Made by a program: the position numbers and the translations under genes. Positions 1 through 9,820 of a DNA stretch of 64,000 bases are shown here, in pieces. Positions within the stretch are counted from its first letter, which is position 1; each line of letters starts with the position of its first letter. Origin of the DNA: Palsa-883 sp963847615 (GTDB lineage: Bacteria; Pseudomonadota; Alphaproteobacteria; Acetobacterales; Acetobacteraceae). The notes below the pieces were generated by a model that made no database searches, was not told where the DNA came from, and saw nothing but the letters and a program-made list of their open reading frames with translations. The stretch is taken from positions 62,001-126,000 of the forward strand of contig CAWKAN010000026.1 of NCBI GenBank assembly GCA_963847615.1. Direction: 5' to 3'.

Positions 1-231
1 GACGATGTCGAGCAGCCGGCGATGCGTGCGCATCTCGAACTGCTCGCGGCTTTTCTTGTCGACGTGCGGCGAACGGTTCACGGTGAACCGCTCGATATGC
101 GTGGGCAGCGGGATCGGTCCGCGAACCCTGGCACCCGTGCGCTTGGCGGTGTTCACGATCTCCTTCGTGCTGTTGTCCAGCACGCGGTGGTCGTACGCCT
201 TGAGGCGGATGCGGATGTTCTGGTTGTCCAT
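1..231 (-). CDS. rpsJ: 30S ribosomal protein S10 (partial, C-terminus cut by window edge)
   Basis: The minus strand from the ATG at 229-231 encodes MDNQNIRIRLKAYDHRVLDN followed by the S10 hallmarks TGARVRGPIPLPT and the HVDKKSREQFEMR region. S10 is a small-subunit head protein and also the NusE transcription antitermination factor. About 77 codons are present and the rest runs past position 1. It lies about 100 bases downstream of tuf, the usual junction between the str and S10 operons in alphaproteobacteria, so co-transcription with tuf is likely. Confidence 0.95.
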   Translation of the reverse strand, partial: MDNQNIRIRLKAYDHRVLDNSTKEIVNTAKRTGARVRGPIPLPTHIERFTVNRSPHVDKKSREQFEMRTHRRLLDIV

Positions 232-292
232 CGTTCAGGTTTCCGCGGTGTCCCAGCAAGCTTCAGAAAAACGCACGTCCAGCAAATGACCA

Positions 293-320
293 CCGGCGCC
301 CTGCCGTTCGGCAGGCGCCG
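293..320 (-). terminator. Hairpin between tuf and rpsJ
   Basis: A near-perfect inverted repeat (CCGGCGCC-CTGCCG pairing with CGGCA-GGCGCCGG around a TTCG loop on the plus strand) lies in the 104-base gap between the tuf stop and the rpsJ start. There is no T-tract on either side, so it is not a canonical intrinsic terminator. It could attenuate or process the message between the str and S10 operons. Function is inferred from position only. Confidence 0.4.
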
Positions 321-335
321 GCCGTGCGAGCGGCG

Positions 336-1526
<1,191 letters not shown>

Positions 1527-1583
1527 CGTCGTTGTCTCCAAACTAAGTCCGGGGTCGCCGGACCTGGTCCCGGTTTGCGGGGT

Positions 1584-2060
1584 CTACCAGCGGTAATGGC
1601 TGAAGGCCTTGTTCGCCTCCGCCATCCGATGGGTGTCTTCGCGCTTCTTCACCGCCGAACCGCGGTTGTTCACCGCGTCCAGCAGTTCATTCGACAGCCG
1701 GTCTTCCATCGTGTGCTCGCCCCGCTTGCGCGCGGCGTCGATCAGCCAGCGGATCGCCAGCGCCTGGCGCCGCTCGATCCGCACCTCGACCGGCACCTGG
1801 TAGGTGGCGCCGCCGACCCGGCGCGAGCGCACCTCGACCGCCGGCTTCACGTTCTCCAGCGCCTCGTGGAACATGCGCATCGGATCGGCCTGCGCGCCGC
1901 CCCGGCGCTTCATGGTGTCCAGCGCGCCATAGACGATGGTCTCGGCGGTCGACTTCTTGCCGTCGTACATCAGCGCATTCATGAAGCGCGTCAGCACCAC
2001 GTCGCCGAACTTGGCGTCCGGCAGAATCTCGCGCTTGGTGGCGCGGCGGCGGCGGCTCAT
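1584..2060 (-). CDS. rpsG: 30S ribosomal protein S7
   Basis: S7 nucleates assembly of the small-subunit head and binds 16S rRNA. The protein begins MSRRRRATKREILPDAKFGD and ends FSHYRW, 158 aa, close to the family's usual 156. The open frame continues upstream to 2198, but the start at 2058-2060 matches the conserved S7 N-terminus and leaves a 61-base gap to rpsL. Second gene of the rpsL-rpsG-tuf-rpsJ run. Confidence 0.96.
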   Translation of the reverse strand: MSRRRRATKREILPDAKFGDVVLTRFMNALMYDGKKSTAETIVYGALDTMKRRGGAQADPMRMFHEALENVKPAVEVRSRRVGGATYQVPVEVRIERRQALAIRWLIDAARKRGEHTMEDRLSNELLDAVNNRGSAVKKREDTHRMAEANKAFSHYRW

Positions 2061-2121
2061 GGCCGGCTCCCCCTGCTGCTGACGGCGATGGTATCCCGGG
2101 CATTGGCCATGGCGGCGATCC

Positions 2122-2493
2122 TCACTTCGGCCGCTTGGCGCCGTACAGCGACCGGCGCTGGCGACGCTTGGCGATGCCCTGGGTGTCGAGCACGCCACGC
2201 AGAATATGGTACCGCACGCCGGGCAGGTCCTTCACCCGCCCGCCGCGGATCAGCACCACCGAGTGCTCCTGCAGGTTGTGCCCCTCGCCGGGGATGTAGC
2301 TGACCACCTCGTAGCCGTTGGTCAGCCGCACCTTGGCCACCTTGCGCAGCGCCGAGTTCGGCTTCTTCGGCGTCGTGGTGTAGACGCGCGTGCAGACGCC
2401 GCGCTTCTGCGGGCAACCGGCAAGCGCCGGCACCGTGTTGCGGCTGGACCGCGGCTCCCGCCCCTTGGCAATGAGCTGGTTGATGGTCGGCAT
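2122..2493 (-). CDS. rpsL: 30S ribosomal protein S12
   Basis: S12 sits at the decoding centre. The protein starts MPTINQLIAKGREPRSSRNT and carries the family signature TTPKKPNSALRK; 123 aa, the usual length. The lysines that mutate in streptomycin resistance are wild type (K43 and K44 in PKKPNS, K88 in GGRVKDLPG). The frame stays open to 2754, but the conserved N-terminus fixes the start at 2491-2493. First gene of the str operon; its promoter must lie in 2494-2780. Confidence 0.97.
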   Translation of the reverse strand: MPTINQLIAKGREPRSSRNTVPALAGCPQKRGVCTRVYTTTPKKPNSALRKVAKVRLTNGYEVVSYIPGEGHNLQEHSVVLIRGGRVKDLPGVRYHILRGVLDTQGIAKRRQRRSLYGAKRPK

Positions 2494-2780
2494 GTGACCT
2501 GCTGCTCTTTCGTGTCCGACTGGCGTGTTCAACGTGGCGTTCGACTGGCGTCCCAACCACCCGCCACGGCCCGGCCGTCCTTTCAACAGGCGTTGCCCCC
2601 CGGCCCGGGCATCCCGGACCAAGGGGTCAAGTGGCCTGCGGCCTAGGCCCGCCAGGGCACCTCCCCGGAAGGCGGCGCCGCATGCGCCAAATACCTGCAA
2701 ACGAACGGCCGACCACGGCGGGTCAGCTGAGGGCGCGGAACCTAGTTGCCGCATCCGGGCAAGTCAAGCCGTCGTCGATC
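2494..2780. other. Upstream region of the str operon
   Basis: This non-coding stretch separates rpsL (minus strand) from the composite palindrome and lysS. It should contain the str operon promoter and leader. No clear -10/-35 pair, riboswitch or small gene could be picked out by eye; the open frames crossing it have no recognisable protein features. Confidence 0.3.
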
Positions 2781-2952
2781 GCCCGCCGCAAGGGCGGGGC
2801 TCCGCCCCGGACCCCGCCAGGGGGCGCTGCCCCCTGGACCCCGGCCAAGGGCGGAGCCCTTGGAACCCTTCACTAGGAGTGTGGGGAGGGGAAGGGGGGC
2901 AAAGCCCCCATGGCGGGGTCCGGGGCGGAGCCCCGCCCTTGCGGCGGGCGAT
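2779..2952. repeat. Composite palindromic repeat, copy 1 (short form)
   Basis: The outer arms form a nearly perfect inverted repeat of about 40 bases, starting ATCGCCCGCCGCAAGG at 2779 and ending with its complement at about 2952. Inside are the family's small palindromes: GGGGCTCCGCCCC, GGGGGCGCTGCCCCC, AAGGGCGGAGCCCTT and GGGGGCAAAGCCCCC, plus the GAGTGTGGGGAGGGGAAGGG purine block. Unlike other copies it lacks the long central stem and half of the right arm, so it looks like an internally deleted member. It lies between the divergent rpsL and lysS. Confidence 0.8.
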
Positions 2953-2987
2953 TGACCGCGGGTTGGCCGCTACCTAGCTTGCCGCCG

Positions 2988-4676
2988 ATGTCTGCAACAT
3001 TTCGCAACACCCAGGTGGCGCTGCCCAAGGCGTGGCCGTTCGAGGAGGCTGCCAAGGTCGCGGCCCGGCTGGACCGGTCGGGCAAGGCCGAGGCGTTGTT
3101 CGAGACCGGCTACGGTCCCTCCGGCCTGCCGCACATCGGCACCTTCGGCGAGGTGGCGCGCACCTCCTGGGTGCGCCACGCCTTCGGCGTGTTGACCGGC
3201 CGCAAGTCGCGCCTGATCGCCTTCAGCGACGACATGGACGGGCTGCGCAAGGTGCCCGACAACGTGCCCAACCGCGAGCTGTTGGCGCGCTATCTCGGCC
3301 AGCCGCTGACGCGCATTCCCGACCCGTTCGGTACGCATGACAGTTTCGGCGCGCACAACAACGCCAGGCTGCGCGCCTTCCTGGATTCGTTCGGCTTCGA
3401 ATACGAGTTCGCCTCCTCGACCGACTATTACGCCGCCGGTCGCTTCGACGCCGCGCTGCTGCGTGTCCTGGCCTGCTACGACCAGGTGATGGCGGTGATC
3501 CTGCCGACGCTCGGGCCCGACCGCCGCGCCACCTATTCGCCGATCCTGCCGATCCATCCGCGCACCGGCGTCGTCATGCAGGTGCCGATGGCGTCCCGCG
3601 ATCCCGCCGCCGGCAGCGTGGTCTGGCGCGATCCCGACAGCGGCGAGACCTTCGAGACCTCGGTCACGGGCGGCGCCTGCAAGCTGCAATGGAAGGCCGA
3701 CTGGGCGATGCGCTGGTACGCGCTCGACGTCGACTACGAGATGTCGGGCAAGGACCTGATCGACAGCGTCCGCCTGTCCGGCCGCATCTGCCGCATCCTC
3801 GGCAGCGCCCCGCCCGAGGGCTTCACCTACGAGCTGTTCCTCGACGAGCAGGCGCAGAAGATCAGCAAGTCGAAGGGCAACGGCCTGTCGGTCGACGAGT
3901 GGCTGCGCTACGCCCCGCCGGAATCGCTCGGCCAGTTCATGTACAACCAGCCGCAGCGCGCCCGGCGGCTGTATTTCGACGTCATCCCGCGCGCGGTGGA
4001 CGAATACCTCGGCAACGCCGCGCGCCTGCTGACGCAACCGGAGGCGGAACGTCCCGGCAACCCCGCCTGGCACATCCACGCCGGCCGGCTGCCCAACCAT
4101 GCCGGCAGCCCGGTGTCGTTTGCCATGCTGCTGAACCTGGCCTCGGTGGTGAACGCCGAGACGCCGGCCATGCTGTGGGGCTTCATCCGCCGCTACAGTC
4201 CCGGCGCCAGCCCCGAAACGATGCCGTTCCTCGACCAGCTGGTCGACCACGCCATCGCCTACTACCGCGACTTCGTCCGCCCGGAAAAGCGCTACCGCCA
4301 TCCCACCGGGACCGAGCGCGCCGCGCTGGCCGACCTCGCCGAGACCCTGCGCGGCATGGACCTTGCAACCACGCCGGACGCCGCCACGCCGGACGCGCGT
4401 CCCCTGGGCGCCGACGGCCCCGCCGGCGCGGCCCCTGGCGTCGCCCCTGAGGCGGCCCCTGGCGCGGATGCCGAAACGATCCAGAACATCGTCTACGCGG
4501 TCGGCAAGCGCCACCCCTTCCCCGAGCTGCGCGCCTGGTTCGGCTGCCTCTATCAGGTGCTGCTCGGCCAGCAGGAGGGCCCGCGCTTCGGCGGCTTCAT
4601 CGCGCTGTACGGCGTCGCCGAGACGATTGCGCTGATCGAGGCCGCCCTCGCCCGCCCCGCCGACGCCGCCGCCTGA
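2988..4676 (+). CDS. lysS: Lysine--tRNA ligase, class I
   Basis: Charges tRNA-Lys. This is the class I, archaeal-type enzyme, unrelated to the usual bacterial class II LysS and known from some alphaproteobacteria. The HIGH-like motif GPSGLPHIGT is near residues 44-52 and the KMSKS loop appears as KISKSKGNG at 291-299. The start is MSATFRNTQVALPKAWPF; the frame also runs 26 codons upstream into the palindromic repeat, which does not look coding. Length 562 aa. Residues about 460-495 are a low-complexity Ala/Pro/Asp insert. The stop codon lies in a 13-bp tandem triplication that runs into the next gene. Confidence 0.93.
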   Translation: MSATFRNTQVALPKAWPFEEAAKVAARLDRSGKAEALFETGYGPSGLPHIGTFGEVARTSWVRHAFGVLTGRKSRLIAFSDDMDGLRKVPDNVPNRELLARYLGQPLTRIPDPFGTHDSFGAHNNARLRAFLDSFGFEYEFASSTDYYAAGRFDAALLRVLACYDQVMAVILPTLGPDRRATYSPILPIHPRTGVVMQVPMASRDPAAGSVVWRDPDSGETFETSVTGGACKLQWKADWAMRWYALDVDYEMSGKDLIDSVRLSGRICRILGSAPPEGFTYELFLDEQAQKISKSKGNGLSVDEWLRYAPPESLGQFMYNQPQRARRLYFDVIPRAVDEYLGNAARLLTQPEAERPGNPAWHIHAGRLPNHAGSPVSFAMLLNLASVVNAETPAMLWGFIRRYSPGASPETMPFLDQLVDHAIAYYRDFVRPEKRYRHPTGTERAALADLAETLRGMDLATTPDAATPDARPLGADGPAGAAPGVAPEAAPGADAETIQNIVYAVGKRHPFPELRAWFGCLYQVLLGQQEGPRFGGFIALYGVAETIALIEAALARPADAAA

Positions 4677-4710
4677 CATGGCCGCCTGACATGGCCACCT
4701 GACGTGGCAG
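4665..4710 (+). repeat. 13-bp tandem triplication at the lysS / mprF-like junction
   Basis: The unit GCCGCCTGACATG is repeated twice and then again as GCCACCTGACGTG. It spans the lysS stop codon and the region where the next gene should start. Because 13 is not a multiple of three, each copy offers an ATG or GTG in a different frame, and none of them reads into the downstream open frame. Confidence 0.75.
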
Positions 4711-4782
4711 ACCGACCGGGCGCCCGCCGCCGCCGCCGAGCGCCTCTCGCGCCACCTGCGCCGCCTGCCGGCGCTGCTCGGC

Positions 4783-6762
4783 GTGGTGCTGCTGATCGGC
4801 GCCATCTACGCGGTGCAGAAGGAGTTCCGCCACCTCCGGCTGGAGGACATCGCCATCGCGCTCGACGCCATCCCGCGCCGGGTATTGGTGCTCTCCTTCC
4901 TGTTGACCGTGCTGTCCTATTTCGTGCTGACCCTCTACGACCGGCTCGGCACCATCTACGCCGGCCACCGGGTGCCCTACCGCCGCGTCGCCTTCGCCTC
5001 GTTCTGCGCCTACGCGCTGTCGCACAATCTGGGGTTCGACGCGCTGTCGGGTGCCGCGGTGCGCTACCGGCTCTATGCGCATTGGGGCATGACCCCCGGG
5101 CAGATCGCCCGCACCGCGGCGTTCTGCAGCCTGACCTTCGGCCTCGGCGGCATGATGCTGGGCGGGGCGGTGCTGCTGCTGGAGCCGCGATCGCTGCCGT
5201 TCGTCGGCGACCTGCTGCCGGTCGCCGCCCTGCGTGCGGCCGGCATCGCGCTGTGGAGCGTCGTCGCCGGCTACGTCACCCTCGCCCGCGTCGTCGGCTC
5301 GGTCCGCCTGCTGGGCCACGAGATCAACCTGCCCGGCCTGCGCATGGCGCTGCTCCAGGTGGTGCTCGCCAGCTGCGACGTTTCCGTCTCCGCCTTGATC
5401 TTCTACACGCTGCTGCCCGCCGTGCATCGCCCCGACGCGACGCTGACCTACCCGATCTTCCTTGGCATCTACGTCGCCTCCTACACCGCGGGCGTGGCCG
5501 CCACCCTGCCGGGCGGCATCGGCGTGTTCGACACCGCCATCCTGTTCGGGCTGTCGCGTTACCTGCCGGCGCCCACCATCCTGGGTGCCATCGTCGTGTT
5601 CCGGCTCTACTACTACATTATCCCGCTGTTCCTCGCCGGCACGCTGTTCGCCGGCAACGAACTGCTGTTGCGCGGCGGCGCGCTGCTGCAATTCTCCGCC
5701 GCCGCCCGCGGCGTCCAGGCCCTGGCCCGCTGGAGCGAGCCCGACTTCGCCGTCGCCGCGGTCACCGGCGCGGTGGTGCTGTCCGGCATCATGCTGCTCG
5801 GCGTCGGCGTCGTCGCGCCGCGGCCGGACTTCTCCTGGCTCGACCCGGACTACGCCGACCTCGCGGTGCAGGCCGGCCAGTTCATCCCGTCCTTGATCGG
5901 CGCCGGGCTGGTGGTGCTGGCGATCGGCCTGTCGCACCGCGTCAACCTGGCCTGGGGCGCCACCGTGCTGCTGCTGGTGTTCGGCGCCGCGTTCAGCGCC
6001 GCGCAGGGCGGGCGGCTGTGGATCGTCGGCGTGCTGGTGCTGACCACGCTGCTGGTCGCCCCGTTCCGCGCCAGCTTCTACCGCCACGCCCGCCTGCTCG
6101 CCGGCCCGCTGGAGCCGGCCACCGCGCTGTCGCTGTTGTCCCTGGTGGTCTGCCTGCTGGCGCTGGCCGGCTTCCGCCAGCACGTGCGGCTGTTGCCGGA
6201 CAACGCCTGGTGGAAGGTCGTGCTGTCGCCCGACGTGCCCAACTCGCTCCGCGTCAGCGTGGCGCTGACCGTGGCGCTGGCGCTGGTGGCGATCTGGCGC
6301 CTGGTGCGCCCGGGGCGGGTCACCTGGCAGCCGTGGAACACCGAGGCCCGCCTGCACCTGGCGCATTTCGGCCCGCTGCCGCCCACCGGCGCCGACGGCG
6401 TGGTGTGGGGCGAGGCGCAGCGCGCCGGCATCGCCTTCCGCCGCTGCGGGCGCGTGCTGCTCGGCCTGGGCGACCCGGCGGGGGAGGCGGCGGACCAGGT
6501 CTCGGCGATCTGGCGCCTGCGCGACCTGGCGCAGCAGGAGGGGCTGGACCCGGCGATCTGGCGCGCCGGACCCAGGTTGCTGAAGGTCTACGGCGATATC
6601 GGCCTGACCGCGCTGCCGCTGGGGCCGGACGGTCTGCCGCTGCCCGAGTCGGCGAAGGACACGCCGGCGGCGGCGCAATACCTGGTCTGCGTCGCCGAAC
6701 GCGACCTCAGCACCCTGCTGCCGCTGCTGCCCGCCCTGGCACAGGCCGAAGCCGCCGCGTGA
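4783..6762 (+). CDS. MprF/YbhN-like membrane flippase-synthase with short C-terminal domain
   Basis: The first about 500 residues are hydrophobic with many predicted membrane helices and resemble the lysyl-phosphatidylglycerol synthase/flippase membrane domain (for example AYALSHNLGFDALSGAAVRY and AATLPGGIGVFDTAILFGLS). MprF proteins attach amino acids to phosphatidylglycerol and flip the product. The C-terminus (HLAHFGPLPP, then GDPAGEAADQ and LLKVYGDIGL) looks like only the first half of the DUF2156 transferase domain; 659 aa against about 850 for full MprF. The GTG at 4783 cuts into the first helix: coding sense continues upstream to the TGA at 4687, without an ATG, GTG or TTG. The real start may be CTG at 4699 or be hidden by an indel in the 13-bp triplication. 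Confidence 0.7.
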   Translation: MVLLIGAIYAVQKEFRHLRLEDIAIALDAIPRRVLVLSFLLTVLSYFVLTLYDRLGTIYAGHRVPYRRVAFASFCAYALSHNLGFDALSGAAVRYRLYAHWGMTPGQIARTAAFCSLTFGLGGMMLGGAVLLLEPRSLPFVGDLLPVAALRAAGIALWSVVAGYVTLARVVGSVRLLGHEINLPGLRMALLQVVLASCDVSVSALIFYTLLPAVHRPDATLTYPIFLGIYVASYTAGVAATLPGGIGVFDTAILFGLSRYLPAPTILGAIVVFRLYYYIIPLFLAGTLFAGNELLLRGGALLQFSAAARGVQALARWSEPDFAVAAVTGAVVLSGIMLLGVGVVAPRPDFSWLDPDYADLAVQAGQFIPSLIGAGLVVLAIGLSHRVNLAWGATVLLLVFGAAFSAAQGGRLWIVGVLVLTTLLVAPFRASFYRHARLLAGPLEPATALSLLSLVVCLLALAGFRQHVRLLPDNAWWKVVLSPDVPNSLRVSVALTVALALVAIWRLVRPGRVTWQPWNTEARLHLAHFGPLPPTGADGVVWGEAQRAGIAFRRCGRVLLGLGDPAGEAADQVSAIWRLRDLAQQEGLDPAIWRAGPRLLKVYGDIGLTALPLGPDGLPLPESAKDTPAAAQYLVCVAERDLSTLLPLLPALAQAEAAA

Positions 6763-6774
6763 GGCCGGCCGCCC

Positions 6775-7114
6775 GGGCAATTGGGGAACGAAAGCAAGGC
6801 TGGGGCTTCGCCCCAGACCCCACCAAGGGGCGCTGCCCCCATGGTACCATTGGGGAACCCCGCCAAGGGCAGCGGCCCTTGGAACCCTTCACTGGGCGTG
6901 TGGGGAGGGGAAGGGGGCGGGTGGGCGAGGCGACGGGGCGCCGTCCGGCCGGCCGGACGGCGCCCCGTCGCCTCGCCCACCCGCCCCCTTCCCCTCCCCA
7001 CACGCCCAGTCATGGAGTCCAGAGGCCGCTGCCTCTGGTGGGGGTCCAGGGGGCAAAGCCCCTTGGCGGGGTTCGGGGCGGAGCCCCGGCTTGCTTTCGT
7101 TCCCCCGATTGCCC
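6775..7114. repeat. Composite palindromic repeat, copy 2
   Basis: A full-length member, 340 bases. The ends pair as GAACGAAAGCAAG with CTTGCTTTCGTTC. The left half holds GGGGCTTCGCCCC, GGGGCGCTGCCCC and an AAGGGCAGCGGCCCTT element, then CACTGGGCGTGTGGGGAGGGG. The centre is a perfect stem built on GGCGACGGGGCGCCGTCCGG, followed by mirror-image modules. A KpnI-like GGTACC stretch interrupts the left half. It sits 12 bases after the MprF-like stop. Confidence 0.88.
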
Positions 7115-7198
7115 TGGGGCGGCGCGGGGTTTCGTTGACCGGGGCGGCATAACTCGGGCATCCCCTGGGCCGACCCAGGCAGGGAGTTCGTCACCCGC

Positions 7199-8014
7199 AT
7201 GTGCGGTCGCTATGCCTCGTTCACCCCCGCCGACCGGCTGCACCGGCTGTTTCGCACGGTGAACCCGACGTCCAACCTGGCGCCCACCTGGAACATGGCG
7301 CCGACCCGCGACGCGCCGGTGGTGCGGCTGCACCCGGAGACCCGGCAGCGCCACCTGGACCTGCTGCGCTGGGGCCTGGTGCCGCACTGGGCGCGCGCGC
7401 CGAGCGCCGTCCGCCAGCCGATCAACGCGCGCGCCGAGACGCTGGCCACCAGCCCGATGTTCCGCGACGCGTTCGCCCGCCGGCGTTGCCTGGTCCCGGC
7501 GGACGCGTTCTACGAGTGGCAGGTGGTGCCGGCGGACCGGTCGCCGCCAGCCGACCGCGCCGCCGGGGCGTTGCCCCCCGGAGAACTGCCGCCGGAACGA
7601 ATCCCCCGGGAGAAGACCCGCTCGGGCCAATCCCCCTTGGGCCAATCCCCTTTGTGTAAAATTCCCGCGGCGAAGAGTCCGGCGGCGAAGCTTCCCTGGG
7701 CGATCGCCCGCGCCGACGGCGCGCCGCTGGTGTTCGCCGGGCTGTGGGAGGGCTGGCGCGGCGCCGACGGCGCGGTGTTGCGCAGCTTCACCATCGTCAC
7801 CACCCAGGCCAACGCCACGCTGCGTCCGTTGCACGAGCGGATGCCGGTGATCCTGGAAGCGGAGGCATGGCCGCTCTGGCTCGGCGAGACGGCGGGCGAA
7901 GCCGCGGCGCTGTTGCATCCCGCCGCGGCGGCGCTGCGCGTCTGGCGGGTCGGCACCGCGGTCAACAGCGTGCGCAACGATGGGGCGGCGCTGCTCGATC
8001 CGGTCCCGGGATGA
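7199..8014 (+). CDS. SRAP domain protein (HMCES/YedK family) with internal insertion
   Basis: SRAP proteins cross-link covalently to abasic sites in single-stranded DNA and protect them. The catalytic Cys is residue 2 (MCGRYASF), the conserved Asn lies in NLAPTWNMAPT, the Glu in FYEWQ and the His in LHERMPVIL, so all key residues are visible. The family normally runs from FYEW to the ARADG strand in a few residues; here about 55 Pro/Ala/Ser-rich residues intervene (nt 7525-7700). They are partly encoded by a 15-bp tandem repeat (TTGGGCCAATCCCCC type) and so look acquired. 271 aa. Confidence 0.85.
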   Translation: MCGRYASFTPADRLHRLFRTVNPTSNLAPTWNMAPTRDAPVVRLHPETRQRHLDLLRWGLVPHWARAPSAVRQPINARAETLATSPMFRDAFARRRCLVPADAFYEWQVVPADRSPPADRAAGALPPGELPPERIPREKTRSGQSPLGQSPLCKIPAAKSPAAKLPWAIARADGAPLVFAGLWEGWRGADGAVLRSFTIVTTQANATLRPLHERMPVILEAEAWPLWLGETAGEAAALLHPAAAALRVWRVGTAVNSVRNDGAALLDPVPG

Positions 8015-8043
8015 GCTGGCCGCGCGCGACCAGCACCCTGCCC

Positions 8044-8175
8044 CTACGCCCCCTTCCCCGCCCCACACCCCCGGTCATGGCGTCCAGAGGCCGCACCTCT
8101 GCCGGAGGGGGCCGATGGTAGCGTCGGCGGGCCAAACCCCTCTGGCGGGGTTCGGGGCAGCGCCCTGCCCTTCCC
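8044..8175. repeat. Composite palindromic repeat, copy 3 (degenerate right half)
   Basis: Only right-half modules are recognisable: CCCCCTTCCCCGCCCCACAC, then the GTCCAGAGGCCGCACCTCT element and GGCGGGGTTCGGGGCAGCGC. The left half and the central stem are missing and several bases differ from the other copies. It lies between the SRAP gene stop and gabD. Confidence 0.65.
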
Positions 8176-8247
8176 CGGCGCCGAGGCTGACAAGGCGGCC
8201 CCACGCGCCTATCTTTGTTGGAACCCCAAGGGAGAGGAGCCACAGCC

Positions 8248-9726
8248 ATGCTCAATCCGACCTCGCCGCTGCCACTGAAGGACCCGACGCTGTTCCGTCA
8301 GGCCAACTGCATCGGCGGCAAATGGGTCCAGGCCGACAGCGGCCGCACCCTCGTGGTGAAGAACCCCGCCACCGGCGAGGCGATCGGCGAGGTGCCCGCC
8401 CTGGGCGCCGCCGAGACGCGCCGCGCCATCGAGGCGGCGCACCGCGCGCAGCCGGCCTGGCGCGCCATGCTGGCCAAGGAGCGCGCGGCGATCCTGCGCA
8501 AGCTGAACGACCTGATGCTGGAGAATGCCGACGACCTGGCGGTGATCATGACCGCCGAGCAGGGCAAGCCGCTCGCTGAGAGCAAGGGCGAGATCGCCTA
8601 TGCCGCCAGCTTCATCGAGTGGTTCGCCGAGGAGGGCAAGCGCATCTACGGCGACACCATCCCGCACAATGCCAAGGGCCGCCGCATCATCGTGCTGAAG
8701 GAGCCGATCGGCGTGTTCGCCGCGATCACGCCGTGGAATTTTCCCTCCGCGATGATCACCCGCAAGGCCGGCCCGGGCTGGGCGGCGGGCTGCACCGGGG
8801 TGATCCGCCCGGCCAGCCAGACGCCGTTCTCGGCCCTGGCGCTGGCGGTGCTGGCCGAGCGCGCGGGCATGCCGCCCGGCGTGTGCAACGTGATCACCGG
8901 CCCGTCGGGCGAGACCGGCGCCGAGCTGACCTCCAACCCGCTGGTGCGCAAGCTGACCTTCACCGGCTCGACCGAGGTGGGCGCCAAGCTGCTGGCGCAG
9001 TGCGCGCCGACGATCAAGAAGACCAGCATGGAGCTGGGCGGCAACGCGCCGTTCATCGTGTTCGACGACGCCGACCTGGACGCGGCGGTGCTGGGCGCGA
9101 TGGCCAGCAAGTACCGCAACACCGGGCAGACCTGCGTCTGCGCCAACCGCCTGCTGGTGCAGGACGGCGTCTACGACGCCTTCGCCGCCAAGCTGAAGAT
9201 CGCGGTCGAGGCGATGAAGGTCGGCAACGGCATGGAGCCGGGCGTCAGCCAGGGGCCGCTGATCAACGCCGACGCGGTGAAGAAGGTCGAGGAGCACATC
9301 GCCGACGCGCTCAAGCGCGGCGCCAAGGTGGTCACCGGCGGGCATCGCCACAAGCTGGGCGGCAATTTCTTCGAGCCGACCCTGCTGGCGGACGTGCCGA
9401 AAGAGGCGCTGATGTTCCGCGAGGAGACTTTTGGGCCGGTGGCGCCGTTGTTCCGCTTCAAGACCGAGGCGGAGGCGATCCAGCTCGCCAACGACACCGA
9501 GTTCGGCCTGGCGTCGTATTTCTACACGCGCGACGTGGGGCGCGTGTTCCGCGTCGCCGAGGCGCTGGAATACGGCATCATCGGCATCAACGAGGGCATC
9601 ATCTCCACCGAGGTGGCGCCGTTCGGCGGCATGAAATCCTCGGGCCTGGGGCGCGAGGGATCGAAATACGGCATCGAGGACTATCTGGAGATCAAGTACC
9701 TCGCGCTCGGCGGCATCGGCACCTGA
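8248..9726 (+). CDS. gabD: NAD(P)-dependent succinate-semialdehyde dehydrogenase
   Basis: Oxidises succinate semialdehyde to succinate, feeding GABA carbon into the TCA cycle. The aldehyde dehydrogenase fold is complete: NFPSAMITRKAGP, FTGSTEVGAKLL, catalytic Glu262 in MELGGNAP, nucleophile Cys296 in GQTCVCANR, and FGGMKSSGLGREG near the end. 492 aa, normal for GabD. A GGGAGAGGAG Shine-Dalgarno precedes the ATG at 8248. A decayed fragment of a second gabD-like gene lies at 12448 and at 16064. Confidence 0.92.
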   Translation: MLNPTSPLPLKDPTLFRQANCIGGKWVQADSGRTLVVKNPATGEAIGEVPALGAAETRRAIEAAHRAQPAWRAMLAKERAAILRKLNDLMLENADDLAVIMTAEQGKPLAESKGEIAYAASFIEWFAEEGKRIYGDTIPHNAKGRRIIVLKEPIGVFAAITPWNFPSAMITRKAGPGWAAGCTGVIRPASQTPFSALALAVLAERAGMPPGVCNVITGPSGETGAELTSNPLVRKLTFTGSTEVGAKLLAQCAPTIKKTSMELGGNAPFIVFDDADLDAAVLGAMASKYRNTGQTCVCANRLLVQDGVYDAFAAKLKIAVEAMKVGNGMEPGVSQGPLINADAVKKVEEHIADALKRGAKVVTGGHRHKLGGNFFEPTLLADVPKEALMFREETFGPVAPLFRFKTEAEAIQLANDTEFGLASYFYTRDVGRVFRVAEALEYGIIGINEGIISTEVAPFGGMKSSGLGREGSKYGIEDYLEIKYLALGGIGT

Positions 9727-9820
9727 CGCGGGAGGCGGGCGGAGACAGAACTCGGTCGTTGCCTCGATAGCGGAGAAGAGCTGCCCCTCGTGCCGCGGTC
9801 TGTGGTAGGCTCGGCGCAAC

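Noticed and set aside
2788..2945. Rho-independent terminators at the GC-rich palindromes
   Set aside because: No copy of the family is followed by a T-tract, copies lie between divergent genes as well as after genes, and the modular structure is far larger than a terminator.
4597..6780. 727-codon minus-strand open frame, Gln/His/Arg-rich
   Set aside because: It is antisense to the MprF-like gene, which has clear membrane helices and family motifs. The minus frame has none.
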